Counted from the stretch's first letter, positions 9,408 through 18,842 are shown. The stretch is DNA of 64,000 nt from Treponema sp. (GCA_017549025.1 JAFYWB010000046.1:1-64000), one strand, 5' to 3'. Made by a program: numbers and translations. The notes: generated by a model not told the origin, from the letters alone.

Positions 9408-9881
9408 CTACCAGTCGTCTGAAAAACGATCGTGCTCGTGGGGAGCCACCATCTTTTCCCCATCCTCGTTGTTATACGATACGGTCCAGGTAAAAGGCCC
9501 GTAGGTGGTGGTTACCGTCTCAATAATGCCGGGTGTCAGATAGGGCTTCAATGCCTCCACTGCCAACTCCCGCAGCTCCTTGGAGTATTTGTTGTCTGCA
9601 TAGAGCTTTCTCAGCTCATTGCGGTACCCCACTGGCATGGAAACAAGGCTCGTTCCCACCGTATCCACGGCCATACCGTGATCTTCAAACCAGTTCAAGA
9701 TTGATTCAGGAGTATCCACCGTAATAACCAATATCGGTGTTCCCAGCCCTTTTACCGAACTCGTTACATACACAGGAGCAGAAGTTGCAGCCTTTGGTGC
9801 CTTTGCACTTTCTGCAGTTACCGTTCCCAAAGACAGGGCCATTACCAAGCCCAGAACAAAATAGGTTTTTATGGATTTCAT
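9408..9881 (-). CDS. Small secreted protein of unknown function
   Basis: 157 residues beginning with a clear signal peptide (MKSIKTYFVLGLVMALSLGT, likely cut near TAES-A). The mature part has no motif I recognise. It contains 'ILVITVDTPESILNWFEDHG', a helical middle rich in Leu and Lys, and an aromatic C-terminal segment (YGPFTWTVSYNN) with a His/Glu/Asp-rich end (APHEHDRFSDDW). GGAGGG lies just upstream of the ATG. It is monocistronic: queH ends downstream of it on the same strand with a 108-bp gap, and a terminator follows its own stop. The predicted location is periplasm or outer surface. Confidence 0.7.
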   Translation of the reverse strand: MKSIKTYFVLGLVMALSLGTVTAESAKAPKAATSAPVYVTSSVKGLGTPILVITVDTPESILNWFEDHGMAVDTVGTSLVSMPVGYRNELRKLYADNKYSKELRELAVEALKPYLTPGIIETVTTTYGPFTWTVSYNNEDGEKMVAPHEHDRFSDDW

Positions 9882-9989
9882 AAACCCTCCTAGAAGATTT
9901 CTACAATCAAAACATAAGTCATTGACAAAGAAGAAAACTTTAAAAGGGTCTAAAATATGTAGCTGATTTTCTGGAGAAGCTTTCCTGAT

Positions 9990-10667
9990 TTATTCATCCT
10001 TCCCATGAGAAATACGATTCATAGAATACACGCAACCACAATAATCCTGACGATACAAATCAAATTCACGAGAAAGCTCCAAGGAACGCTTAAAGCCATT
10101 CTTTTTCTTAAAATCTGCTACTAAAAATCGTGGCCCATGACCTTCTATACGATATTTTTTCTGAAGCTGAATGCCAAAAACATTAATTGCATTAGAATCC
10201 TTGTGGGGACTAATAGACAAAGCGGTGGTAATGTAGTCAAAGTTATGGTCTGTAGCATATTGATAGGATTTTTCCATTCGTAGCAAATAACAGCGACGGC
10301 AGCGCTCCTGTTTTTCTGGCTGACTTTTCAATTCAGGAGAATGCTCCACGTCTATGGCCTTATAGTATTCAGCTGCATCGTAGGGAGGCACCACAAGGTC
10401 TATTTCCAGAGCGGCAGGAAAACTTGAAATAAAGACTTTTAACTCGTCTCTTCGCCGCTCATATTCAGCTTGGGGATAAATATTAGGATTATAATAGTAC
10501 AAGGTTATCTGAAACACCTCAGACAACTGCTCAATAACGGCAGAGCTACAAGGTCCACAGCAAACATGCAGCAACAGCGTGGGCTTTGGCCTTCCATCTG
10601 CAATCTCCTGACGAATATGCTGAATCTCTGCATCAAACTGTTGAATAACACTACGAATTGCTGACAT
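9990..10667 (-). CDS. queH: Epoxyqueuosine reductase QueH
   Basis: 225 residues of the QueH (formerly DUF208) family, which performs the last reduction of epoxyqueuosine to queuosine in tRNA anticodons. The signature cysteines are visible: LLLHVCCGPCSSAVIEQL near residue 35, CRRCYLLRM in the middle and DYCGCVYS near the C-terminus. These bind an iron-sulfur cluster and a second metal site. The family also has the 'SPHKDSNAIN' motif seen here. The start is supported by AAGGAA upstream. No other queuosine genes are adjacent, and no preQ1 riboswitch could be recognised in the 5' region. Confidence 0.93.
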   Translation of the reverse strand: MSAIRSVIQQFDAEIQHIRQEIADGRPKPTLLLHVCCGPCSSAVIEQLSEVFQITLYYYNPNIYPQAEYERRRDELKVFISSFPAALEIDLVVPPYDAAEYYKAIDVEHSPELKSQPEKQERCRRCYLLRMEKSYQYATDHNFDYITTALSISPHKDSNAINVFGIQLQKKYRIEGHGPRFLVADFKKKNGFKRSLELSREFDLYRQDYCGCVYSMNRISHGKDE

Positions 10668-10900
10668 AAAACCATTCCTTTATAATTGATTCTTCCTTGT
10701 TGAAGGATAATAAAAATTAAATCCCTAGTCAAACTAACAAAAAGAAATAGTTTTATCTTCTTTGTCTTATAGAAGCTTTTCCCCATTGTATTAACTGTAT
10801 TGATTTCAACTCTATTTGACGGTTTTTTGAAAAGTCACAAAAAAAAGATTATAGTTATATATATGACACACCACCTCATGCAGGGACAAATTTTTTTTGA

Positions 10901-10929
10901 TAGACACTGTCTCTTTCTCTTGGTATAAT
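10901..10929 (+). promoter_or_regulatory. Predicted sigma-70 promoter of pheT
   Basis: TAGACA (10901-10906), a 17-nt spacer and TATAAT (10924-10929) predict a start near 10936, 24 nt before the pheT ATG. A purine-rich AAGGGGAT ribosome-binding site lies between them. The remaining DNA between queH and pheT (10668-10900) is AT-rich and shows no other feature. Confidence 0.6.
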
Positions 10930-10959
10930 AGTAAGATGTCATTATAGAAGGGGATTAGG

Positions 10960-12672
10960 ATGCCTAAGATTGAAGTAAACGAGAAGCTATTTTTTAATTT
11001 GCTTGGAAAGAAATATGATTATGATATGCTGGAAGACCGGCTCACCTGTGGAAAAGCCGAATTGGACGAAAAGCCAGATGCCAGCCTACCAGAAGATCAG
11101 CGTGTCATCAAGATTGAATTGAACGACACAAACCGTCCCGACCTGTGGTCTACCGCTGGTGTTGCTCGCCAGCTTCGGGTTCACGGCGGAGGAAAAGCTT
11201 CCGATTACAGTACCTTTATGTCCTCCAAGGACAAGATTGTTGACTACGGAAACCGTGTTGTTACTGTAGACCCCCAGCTCAAGGACATTCGTCCCTACAT
11301 GATTGCTTTCGTCATTTCTGGAAAACCCATCGACGAGCCCATGCTGCTGGACATTATCCAGACTCAGGAAAAGCTGTGCTGGAACTTTGGTCGCAAGCGT
11401 CGCACTGTTTCCATGGGTGTATACCGCTCCTCTATGATTCAGTGGCCTGTTCACTACAAGGCTGTAGATCCAGACAACACAAGCTTTGTTCCCCTTCAGT
11501 TTGAACAGCCCATGACCTGTCGCCAAATCCTTACCGACCATCCCAAGGGAAAGGACTACGGCTGGATTCTTAAAGACGCTCCTCTGTTCCCCCTCCTTAC
11601 CGATGACAAGGGCGAGATTATGTCCATGGCTCCCATCATCAACAGTGCCACCTTGGGTGCAGTACAAGTGGGAGACTCAGACCTCTTAGTAGAAATGACT
11701 GGTTCCGACATGACTTCCTTGCTCCTTTCTGCCAACATCGTTGCCTGCGACTTTGCCGATGCTGGATACACCATTCTGCCCTGTAAGGTAGAGCATCCCT
11801 ACGACACAGGCTTTGGAAAGGATATTGTAGCCCCCTTCTACTTCCAGGAGCCAGCCGTTGCTTCCCTGTCAGAAATCAATCGGCTTTTGGGAAGTCAGCT
11901 TACACCAGAACAGGCTACAGCTGCCTTGGAAAAAATGGGCAATACCGTTACCGTAGCTGGAGATAAGGTCACCGTTCAGATTCCACCCTACCGCAACGAC
12001 TTCCTCCACGAGGTTGATATTATTGAAGACGTAATGATGGGTATGGAGCTTTCCTTCTTCCCACCAGAAAAGCCTAGAGACTTTACTATTGGTCGCCTTT
12101 CCCCTGTTACTCTGTTCAGCCGCAAGGCAAAATCCTTGATGGTGGGCTTGGGCTATCAGGAAATGATTTTCAACTACCTTGGTTCCAAGAAGGATTACAT
12201 CCAGAAGATGAATATCGAAGGAGAAAAGGTTATCGAGATTTCCAATCCCATGAGCGAAAACTATCAGTTTGTTCGCCCCTCCATCATTCCTTCTTTGCTG
12301 GGTGCAGAAACTGGTAGCGGAAATGCCGTATATCCCCACAAGATTTTCGAGATTGGAAAAATTGCCTTCCTGTGTGACGAAGAAGTAACAGGTACTCGCA
12401 CCCGCCAGAGCATTGGCTTTTTGACTGCTGCTGGAGATGCTAACTTCAACACTGCAGCTAGCGAGGTAGCTACCCTGCTTCACTTCTTGGACCATCAATA
12501 TACCGTAACTGAATCAAATGATCCTCGCTTTATTCTTGGACGCCAGGCAAACATCATGGTAAAGGATAAGGTAGTGGGAATTTTTGGTGAGGTGCATCCT
12601 GCTGTATTGGAGAACTGGGCCATTACCGTGCCCTGTGTTGCTGGCGAGTTGGACATCGAAGAATTAATGTAG
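10960..12672 (+). CDS. pheT: Phenylalanyl-tRNA synthetase beta subunit, archaeal type
   Basis: 570 residues, close to the short archaeal/eukaryotic form rather than the roughly 800-residue bacterial form; spirochaetes are known for this type. Visible segments are the N-terminal MPKIEVNEKLFF, the B3/B4-like region (NRPDLWSTAGVARQLR), the B5-like 'VQIPPYRNDFLHEVDIIEDV' and the C-terminal catalytic-like fold ending 'GIFGEVHPAVLENWAI'. With PheS (not in the window) it charges tRNA-Phe. The separate location of pheS is also usual for treponemes. The strong upstream promoter and ribosome site support the start. Confidence 0.93.
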   Translation: MPKIEVNEKLFFNLLGKKYDYDMLEDRLTCGKAELDEKPDASLPEDQRVIKIELNDTNRPDLWSTAGVARQLRVHGGGKASDYSTFMSSKDKIVDYGNRVVTVDPQLKDIRPYMIAFVISGKPIDEPMLLDIIQTQEKLCWNFGRKRRTVSMGVYRSSMIQWPVHYKAVDPDNTSFVPLQFEQPMTCRQILTDHPKGKDYGWILKDAPLFPLLTDDKGEIMSMAPIINSATLGAVQVGDSDLLVEMTGSDMTSLLLSANIVACDFADAGYTILPCKVEHPYDTGFGKDIVAPFYFQEPAVASLSEINRLLGSQLTPEQATAALEKMGNTVTVAGDKVTVQIPPYRNDFLHEVDIIEDVMMGMELSFFPPEKPRDFTIGRLSPVTLFSRKAKSLMVGLGYQEMIFNYLGSKKDYIQKMNIEGEKVIEISNPMSENYQFVRPSIIPSLLGAETGSGNAVYPHKIFEIGKIAFLCDEEVTGTRTRQSIGFLTAAGDANFNTAASEVATLLHFLDHQYTVTESNDPRFILGRQANIMVKDKVVGIFGEVHPAVLENWAITVPCVAGELDIEELM

Positions 12673-12728
12673 ACAAAACATTTTTTGTTCGATAAACTTA
12701 GTAGAAATAGAAATTTTTGGAGTTTTGT

Positions 12729-14585
12729 ATGATAGACATCAAGAAAGCTCAATCATTACCTAAGAAGGTAATTTTTCAGAATGTTCTGGTGTACGTTCTG
12801 CCAGTAATTGTTTTCATCACCCAGATTCTGATAACAGGAACTGTAGCTCCAGAGAAAAGACTTGCTTATTTCTTTTCTCCATTTTTTACTCTGTACACAG
12901 TGTTATCTATTGTAACACCCTTGGTAATTATTGCCTTTTGTGGGTATAAGATTAAGAAAAACATCGAAAAAGACGATGCAGTAGAAGTAATTAACAAGAT
13001 TTCTATACTCTTCTTGCGACTCACTATTATTGCACCAGCCATTCTCAGTTTTACCTTGCCCGTTCTTGCTTACGACCATCAGGGAGAAAGTGCCTCCCAT
13101 GCAATTGCAGGTTTTATGCAGGTTTTTGGTTCTGTTGGATTAGGCGGACTTCTCGGTTATGTATTTTTTCAGCCTGCCTTTGAAAAATTCATAAGCTTTG
13201 TGCCCTTCCAGAAGAAGTATATGGTAATGCCCCTGAGAGTAAACATGTTCCTGTTGGGACTACTTACCATTCTTGGAACTGTTTGTATGATTCTTGGTCC
13301 AATCCTTTTGGCAGCAGAAACTATCGGTGATTTGAATCTCACCACCTATACCCTCACAAGGATTTTTCCTGTCGTTATTTTAGCTATTATTATGGCATCT
13401 ATTTCCTATAATACCCTTATGGGACAGGTAACTGCTCATATCAAGGAAATTACCGAAACAACCTATGTGCTTTCACAGGGTGACTACAGCATAGAAAAGC
13501 TGAAGGTTACCAACCGTAACGAGCTGGGACTTTTGGTAAACGACATGAACCTGCTGATAGACGGAATGCGGGATATCATCAAGAATATTGATATTAGTGT
13601 TAAAGAAACACAAAACACAGCTTCTGTCATGATTACCAATATCGAAGCATCAGAAAGTCACGTGCAGTCCGTTGTTGACAACGTATCCGATGTTAAGAAT
13701 GAGATGATTAATCAGGCTGCCGGTGTAGAAGAAACCCAGGCCACCATCAATACTATTGCACGCACCATGGATCAGCTGAACAGAAATATTGAAAATCAGG
13801 CTGCCAGCGTGGTGGAATCCTCCGCCGCCATTGAGCAGATGGTTGCAAATATCCGTTCAGTAACTTCAATTCTGGAAAAGAATAAGGACGCTGTAAACAA
13901 GCTATTTAAGGCAGCCATGGATGGACAGCAGAGTATTGAAAGTGCCGTTTCCACTTCACGACAGATTTATCAGGAATCCGAGGGACTTTTGGAGACAAAC
14001 GATGTTATCAAGCACATCGCCGAGCAGACCAATATGTTAGCTATGAACGCTGCTATTGAAGCTGCCCACGCTGGTGATGCTGGACGTGGATTTGCCGTTG
14101 TTGCAGACGAAATCCGAAAGCTAGCAGAGGATTCCAGTGCCCAGAGCCTTCTTATCAGCACTCGATTGCAGGAGTTGGGAGAATCAATCAACAATGTTTC
14201 TAACAATACCTTGGAAATCGAAAAGATTTTTACCTCCATCTACGAGCTGGCAGAATCTGTTCAGAATCAGGAAACAGTTATTCTTCAGGCTATGGAGGAG
14301 CAGTCTGCTGGTAGTGACCAGATTTTGATTGCTATGCATGCCATCAACGAAGTAACTTCATCTGTAAAGAATGGCTCAAGCTCCATGATGCAGGGAACAA
14401 AGGAAATTTCCATCGAAATGAACAAGCTTTCCGACATCACACAACAAATTACAGACTCAATGAACAGGGTTTACGACAGTACCACAAATATTGCACAATC
14501 CCTGCGTGTTGTAGATGATTCTACAGCACAAAATGAGACTGTTCTTGAAAACCTTTCCGACAAGGTGGCTGTATTTAAGATATAG
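12729..14585 (+). CDS. Methyl-accepting chemotaxis protein with six-helix membrane domain
   Basis: 618 residues from the ATG at 12729 (GGAG 6 nt upstream). The first 230 residues hold about six hydrophobic segments ([18 protein letters not shown]-like at 15-40, then about 55, 100, 140, 175 and 215) instead of the usual two helices around a periplasmic sensor. A HAMP-like linker follows, then a full methyl-accepting signalling domain with its hairpin tip ([20 protein letters not shown], then [18 protein letters not shown]). It should signal to CheA/CheW. The multi-helix input domain suggests sensing within or near the membrane, for example of energy state or lipid-soluble ligands; this is inference. 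A terminator follows. Confidence 0.9.
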   Translation: MIDIKKAQSLPKKVIFQNVLVYVLPVIVFITQILITGTVAPEKRLAYFFSPFFTLYTVLSIVTPLVIIAFCGYKIKKNIEKDDAVEVINKISILFLRLTIIAPAILSFTLPVLAYDHQGESASHAIAGFMQVFGSVGLGGLLGYVFFQPAFEKFISFVPFQKKYMVMPLRVNMFLLGLLTILGTVCMILGPILLAAETIGDLNLTTYTLTRIFPVVILAIIMASISYNTLMGQVTAHIKEITETTYVLSQGDYSIEKLKVTNRNELGLLVNDMNLLIDGMRDIIKNIDISVKETQNTASVMITNIEASESHVQSVVDNVSDVKNEMINQAAGVEETQATINTIARTMDQLNRNIENQAASVVESSAAIEQMVANIRSVTSILEKNKDAVNKLFKAAMDGQQSIESAVSTSRQIYQESEGLLETNDVIKHIAEQTNMLAMNAAIEAAHAGDAGRGFAVVADEIRKLAEDSSAQSLLISTRLQELGESINNVSNNTLEIEKIFTSIYELAESVQNQETVILQAMEEQSAGSDQILIAMHAINEVTSSVKNGSSSMMQGTKEISIEMNKLSDITQQITDSMNRVYDSTTNIAQSLRVVDDSTAQNETVLENLSDKVAVFKI

Positions 14586-14611
14586 TCACATATATTATTG
14601 TTGCTACTCTG

Positions 14612-14648
14612 GCTTGGAGTTAGGAAACTGACTCCAAGTCTTTTTTTG
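14612..14648 (+). terminator. Rho-independent terminator after the MCP gene
   Basis: Stem GCTTGGAGT/ACTCCAAGTC with a 10-nt loop is followed by seven to eight T residues, 27 bp after the stop codon. Confidence 0.85.
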
Positions 14649-14744
14649 TCCTTAAATCTATTTAATAAAACACCTTCACCGTCTAAATTCTACCAATTTA
14701 ATTTGAAGATAAAACAGCCCTCTCCTATGCTTTAAGTAAACTAG

Positions 14745-14762
14745 GTGGAAAATCTTTTCCAC
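14745..14762. promoter_or_regulatory. 18-bp palindrome upstream of gadB
   Basis: GTGGAAAATCTTTTCCAC has perfect 8-bp arms and a 2-bp centre. It lies about 30 bp before gadB, just upstream of the strong TAGGAGGT ribosome site. It could be an operator for a dimeric regulator or a leader hairpin. No promoter could be placed with certainty. Confidence 0.45.
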
Positions 14763-14791
14763 TAAATCTACATGTATCCCTAGGAGGTACT

Positions 14792-16180
14792 ATGGCTTTA
14801 CATATTTTACAAAGCAAGTCCGTAAATGATGACTTGTTCGACAAGACTGCTGCAGGAAGTCCCCTCAGCAAGTTCAAGATTCCTGACCACGAGGCAGATC
14901 CCAATACAATGTATCGCCTCATCAAGGACGAGCTGATGCTGGATGGAAACTCCCGCCAGAATCTTGCCACCTTCTGCCAAACCTATGCCGAGGACCAAGT
15001 ACACCGCCTCATGGATGACTGCTTGGACAAAAACATGATTGACAAGGATGAGTATCCACAAACAGCAGAAATTGAATCACGCTGTGTGAACATTATCGCC
15101 AGTTTGTGGAATGCAAATCCCAAGGATGCCATTGGAACTTCGACTACAGGTTCTTCTGAAGCTTGTATGCTGGGCGGTATGGCCATGAAGTGGCGTTGGC
15201 GAGCTGCCATGAAAGCAAAAGGCAAAAGCTGCGACAAACCCAACCTGATTTGTGGCCCTGTTCAGGTTTGCTGGCACAAGTTTGCTCGCTACTGGGACGT
15301 GGAGCTACGTGAAATTCCCATGGAAGGAACACGCTACGTCTCCAACGCCAAGGAAGTTATCAAGCTCTGCGACGAAAACACCATCGGTGTGGTACAGACC
15401 TTGGGAATTACTTTTACTGGTCAGTTTGAGCCTGTCCGAGAGGTAGCAGACGCCCTAGATGAATTGCAGCGAACTAAGGGCTGGGATATTCCCATCCACG
15501 TGGACGGTGCTTCTGGTGGCTTCTTGGCTCCCTTCTGTGCCCCCGACTTGGTGTGGGACTTCCGCATTCCTCGAGTCCGCTCCATCAGCACCTCTGGCCA
15601 TAAATTCGGTCTTGCACCTTTGGGATGTGGCTGGGTTGTTTGGGGCAACAAAAAGGATTTGCCAGAAGATTTGATTTTCAAGGTAAATTATCTTGGTGGC
15701 GACATGCCTACCTTTGCCATCAACTTTTCTCGACCCGGTGGCCAGATTGTGTGCCAGTACTACAATCTCCTTCGCCTTGGAAAAGAAGGCTACTTTAAGG
15801 TACAGCAGGGTTGCTACGATGTGGGAAAATTCCTTGCCAAGGGCTTGGAACGATTCGGTATCTTTGAGTTTGTCTACAACAGCGATCCCCACAAGGGAAT
15901 TCCCGCCGTTACCTGGAAGCTGAAGGATGGTGTAAAGGTGCCCTTTACTCTGTACCAGCTTTCCGACGTGCTACGAGAACGAGGCTGGCTTGTTCCCGCC
16001 TACACCCTGCCAGCTCATTGCGAAAACATTGCCGTTCAGCGTGTATTGATTCGCCATGGCTGCAGCTACGACTTGATGGAGCTCTTGCTGGAAGACATGG
16101 ACAGAGCCATTAAGCGGCTTTCTGCTCAGTCCACCAACATAACAGCAAGTCCCAGAGGAAGCTTTAACCACGGTCGCTAA
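14792..16180 (+). CDS. gadB: Glutamate decarboxylase
   Basis: 462 residues of the PLP-dependent group II decarboxylase family, GadA/GadB type. The cofactor lysine is Lys271 in STSGHKFGLAPLGCG. Other family marks are GTSTTGSSEACMLGGMAMKW, 'VDGASGGFLAPF' and the N-terminal MYRLIKDELMLDGNSRQNLA. It converts glutamate to GABA and consumes one proton. A TAGGAGGT site precedes the ATG. gadC follows after 12 bp, forming the classic acid-resistance pair. In the chemistry of this family the reaction raises internal pH and, with the antiporter, can yield proton motive force. Not a common gene in spirochaetes as far as I know. Confidence 0.95.
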   Translation: MALHILQSKSVNDDLFDKTAAGSPLSKFKIPDHEADPNTMYRLIKDELMLDGNSRQNLATFCQTYAEDQVHRLMDDCLDKNMIDKDEYPQTAEIESRCVNIIASLWNANPKDAIGTSTTGSSEACMLGGMAMKWRWRAAMKAKGKSCDKPNLICGPVQVCWHKFARYWDVELREIPMEGTRYVSNAKEVIKLCDENTIGVVQTLGITFTGQFEPVREVADALDELQRTKGWDIPIHVDGASGGFLAPFCAPDLVWDFRIPRVRSISTSGHKFGLAPLGCGWVVWGNKKDLPEDLIFKVNYLGGDMPTFAINFSRPGGQIVCQYYNLLRLGKEGYFKVQQGCYDVGKFLAKGLERFGIFEFVYNSDPHKGIPAVTWKLKDGVKVPFTLYQLSDVLRERGWLVPAYTLPAHCENIAVQRVLIRHGCSYDLMELLLEDMDRAIKRLSAQSTNITASPRGSFNHGR

Positions 16181-16192
16181 ACAGGAGGTTAT

Positions 16193-17674
16193 ATGTCAGA
16201 TCAAAGTGCTACAAAAAAATCATCCATTTCCACCTGGGGCATGGCCTTCATGACCGCAGCTGCCATCATCAGTCTGCGAGGATTGCCATTGATGGCCGCC
16301 GAGGAAATGACCATGTTCTTTTACATTGCCTTTGCAACGATTCTCTTCTTGATTCCCGCCGCCTTGGTGTCTGCTGAATTAGGAAGCGCTTTTGCTGGAC
16401 AAGAAGGTGGTGTGTACCGCTGGGTAGGTGCCGCCTTTGGCAAGAAGTGGGGCTTTACCGCCATCTGGCTCCAGTGGATTCAGAATGTAGTGTGGTATCC
16501 CACCGTCTTGGCCTTTGCCGCCGCCGCCATCGCCTACGGAATCGGAAAGCCAGAGCTGGCCAACAACGGCAAGTTCACCGGCTTTTTCATCATCGTGTTC
16601 TACTGGATTGCCACCATCATTGCCTTTGGCGGAACAAAGCTTTTGTCCAAGGTAACAAGCTGGGGCTTTATTGTGGGAACCGTGCTTCCCGGCCTTGTGG
16701 TAATTGCCTTGGGCTTGGTATGGTTCTTGATGAAAAAGCCCTTGGGATTTGAGGAATTAACAGCCGCAGAAACTACCGTAGCCACCGTAGTGGACGGAAA
16801 GGTAGATCCCCGCTGGTTCCCCAACCTAGCAAACCCCAGCAACTTGGCCTATCTTTCTGGAATCATCCTGCTGTTTGCTGGTGTAGAGGTTCAGGCCGTT
16901 CACGCTGCAGAAATGGATAACCCCAAGAAGCAGTATCCTGCTGCAATCTTTATTTCATCCATCATCGTGTTCGTGCTGTTTACCTTTGGTTCACTGGCTA
17001 TTGCAGCTGTAGTGCCAAACTCCAAGCTTCAGATTGAGTCTGGATTGATGCAGGCTCTCACCATCATGCTGGAATCTGTAAACATGAAATGGGCCTTGTA
17101 CGTACTGGCCTTCTGCGTGGCATTTGGTTCCTTGGGTGGCGTTTTGTCTTGGGTTTCTGGCCCCAGCAAGGGACTTTTGACCACCGCAAAGGACGGACTT
17201 TTGCCTGAATCCCTGGCCAAGACCACCAAGGCTGGAGCCCCAAAAAACATGATGCTGATTCAGGGTATCATCGTAACGGTTTTAGCAAGCCTGTACTTTG
17301 TGATGAAGGACGTAAGCGTGGCCTTCTTCCTGCTTTCAGCCTTGACTGTAGCAGTGTACATTATCATGTACTTGCTGATGTACATGGCCGCCATCAAGCT
17401 CCGCAAAAGCCAGCCCGACATGGAGCGCCCCTACAAGGTGCCTGGAGGTACAGCTGGAATGTGGATTGTGGCAGGAGTTGGAATCATCGCTGCAATTTTG
17501 GGATTGATTCTCGCCTTCTTCCCACCAGCCCAGTTGCCCATCGGTAGCCCAAAATCCTACGTGGCAGTTGTTGCAGTGGGAACCATCGGCTTCTTTATCA
17601 TCCCCCTGATTATTGCAGGACGCCACAAAACAACCCCCAAAACAGGCAAACCCCTGCAACCCGCAGTAAAGTAA
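16193..17674 (+). CDS. gadC: Glutamate/GABA antiporter
   Basis: 493 residues with about 12 hydrophobic helices, an APC-superfamily amino-acid antiporter of the GadC type. The first helix contains AAAIISLRGLPLMAAEEM, with the family's 'RGLP' stretch, and the C-terminal tail is short and basic. It sits 12 bp after gadB behind CAGGAGGTTAT, so the two are co-transcribed. It is expected to exchange external glutamate for internal GABA in the cytoplasmic membrane. A terminator-like palindrome follows 40 bp after the stop. The GadC C-plug of E. coli is not obviously conserved in this short tail. Confidence 0.92.
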   Translation: MSDQSATKKSSISTWGMAFMTAAAIISLRGLPLMAAEEMTMFFYIAFATILFLIPAALVSAELGSAFAGQEGGVYRWVGAAFGKKWGFTAIWLQWIQNVVWYPTVLAFAAAAIAYGIGKPELANNGKFTGFFIIVFYWIATIIAFGGTKLLSKVTSWGFIVGTVLPGLVVIALGLVWFLMKKPLGFEELTAAETTVATVVDGKVDPRWFPNLANPSNLAYLSGIILLFAGVEVQAVHAAEMDNPKKQYPAAIFISSIIVFVLFTFGSLAIAAVVPNSKLQIESGLMQALTIMLESVNMKWALYVLAFCVAFGSLGGVLSWVSGPSKGLLTTAKDGLLPESLAKTTKAGAPKNMMLIQGIIVTVLASLYFVMKDVSVAFFLLSALTVAVYIIMYLLMYMAAIKLRKSQPDMERPYKVPGGTAGMWIVAGVGIIAAILGLILAFFPPAQLPIGSPKSYVAVVAVGTIGFFIIPLIIAGRHKTTPKTGKPLQPAVK

Positions 17675-17714
17675 GCTTGTATAACAAGATTCCCTCCATG
17701 GAATCCTAAAAAAT

Positions 17715-17762
17715 AAGCCTGAGTAGCAGTCGTTCCCAAGACCACTACTCAGGCTTTTTTTG
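17715..17762 (+). terminator. Conserved-loop palindrome, copy 1, after gadC
   Basis: Arms AAGCCTGAGTAG (17715-17726) and CTACTCAGGCTT (17745-17756) pair perfectly and are followed by a T tract, so this works as a terminator. The loop CAGTCGTTCCCAAGACCA is shared with the copies at 18700, 19321 and 19981. Confidence 0.85.
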
Positions 17763-17773
17763 TTACTTTAAAA

Positions 17774-17802
17774 TTGATAAGGAAGCATTGCCGTGCTATA
17801 AT
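17774..17802 (+). promoter_or_regulatory. Promoter of the 63-bp-repeat gene
   Basis: TTGATA (17774-17779), a 17-nt spacer and TATAAT (17797-17802). The ATG follows the -10 by 7 nt, so the transcript is predicted to start at or next to the start codon. Confidence 0.7.
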
Positions 17803-17809
17803 ACTTAGC

Positions 17810-18697
17810 ATGAAACGATTTACATTTTTAGCAGTATTTTTCATTTTAGGCACCCTTGCATTTTCAGCAGAACTCGGAGAAAAAACCTACAAAGAAGTAA
17901 CTGTAAACGGCAAAACCCTTTCAAAATGGGTGGAAGTTTTTTTTATTGAGGAATACGACAGCAATGGGAACTTGATTCATTCCAAAACCAGTAACGGCTG
18001 GGAAGAATGGTATGAATACGACAGCAATGGGAACTTGATTCATTACAAAAACAGTTACGCCGATGAATACTGGAATGAATACAACAGCAACGGGAACTTG
18101 ATTCATTCCAAAGACAGTGACGGCGATGAATCCTGGAAAGAATACGACAGCAATGAGAACTTGATTCATTACAAAGACAGCCACGGTAAGGAAGAATGGT
18201 ATGAATACGACAGCAACAGGAACTCGATTCATTACAAAAATAGTTACGGCTATGAATCCTGGGAAGAATACGACAGCAACGGGAACTTGATTCATTCCAA
18301 ATCCAGTGACGGCTATGAATACTGGTATGAATACGACAGCAACGGGAACTGGATTCATTACAAAGACAGTAACGGCGTTGAATACTGGAATGAATACGAC
18401 AGCAACGGGAACTTGATTCATTACAAAGAAGGCGTTGAAAGATGGAATGAATTCGACAACAATGGGAACATAATTCATTCCAAATCCAGTGACGGCTGGG
18501 AAGAATGGAATGAATATGACAGCAATGGGAACTTGATTCATTACAAAACCAGTAACGGCTGGGAAAAATGGTATGAATACGACAGCAATGGGAACTTGAT
18601 TCATTACAAAGACCATGACGGTTGGGAAGAATGGTATGAATATACCTATTGGAAAAATGGAAAGGTAAAAATTAAAACAGTATACCGTACATTCTAA
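17810..18697 (+). CDS. Secreted YD-like repeat protein
   Basis: 295 residues from the ATG at 17810. A signal peptide (MKRFTFLAVFFILGTLAFSA) is followed by 11 tandem repeats of about 21 residues of the form EYDSNGNLIHYKxSxGxExW, then a short basic tail. The repeat is reminiscent of Rhs/YD and YwqK-like beta-hairpin repeats but is shorter and lacks an Rhs core or toxin tip. The product is probably exported and forms an elongated beta structure. An earlier in-frame start at 17774 would put the promoter inside the gene. The same 'YDSxGN' theme reappears in two zinc-ribbon proteins at 23.3-25.6 kb. Function unknown. Confidence 0.75.
   Translation: MKRFTFLAVFFILGTLAFSAELGEKTYKEVTVNGKTLSKWVEVFFIEEYDSNGNLIHSKTSNGWEEWYEYDSNGNLIHYKNSYADEYWNEYNSNGNLIHSKDSDGDESWKEYDSNENLIHYKDSHGKEEWYEYDSNRNSIHYKNSYGYESWEEYDSNGNLIHSKSSDGYEYWYEYDSNGNWIHYKDSNGVEYWNEYDSNGNLIHYKEGVERWNEFDNNGNIIHSKSSDGWEEWNEYDSNGNLIHYKTSNGWEKWYEYDSNGNLIHYKDHDGWEEWYEYTYWKNGKVKIKTVYRTF
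17951..18637 (+). repeat. 63-bp tandem repeat array
   Basis: Ten units of 63 bp and one of 57 bp (eighth unit, lacking two codons) in register with the reading frame, each beginning GAATACGACAGCAA. High unit identity implies recent expansion or homogenisation, and repeat number could vary between strains. Confidence 0.85.
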
Positions 18698-18699
18698 AA

Positions 18700-18742
18700 T
18701 AAGCCTGGGTAGCAAGTCTTTTCCAAGACCACTACTCAGGCT
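18700..18742 (+). terminator. Conserved-loop palindrome, copy 2
   Basis: Arms AAGCCTGGGTAG and CTACTCAGGCTT pair with one G-U. The loop contains GTCTTTTCCAAGAC, related to copy 1. It lies directly after the repeat-protein stop and has a weaker T tract (TTCTTATT). Confidence 0.75.
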
Positions 18743-18842
18743 TCTTATTATTTCTAACCTTTTTGGAATAATTTTCCTAATTTTGACAAATTTCTTCTCC
18801 ACGAAACCTATAATAATTATAGACGTAGAGCTTTATATGTTA

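Noticed and set aside
10668-10900. Riboswitch or T-box before queH or pheT
   Set aside because: The AT-rich stretch shows no preQ1 aptamer motif, T-box sequence or strong stem.
17921-18802. 293-codon open frame opposite the 63-bp repeat gene (repeating FIPFFPAVTGFVMNQVP)
   Set aside because: It is a shadow of the tandem repeat on the other strand. It has no ribosome site, and the signal peptide and promoter support the plus-strand gene.
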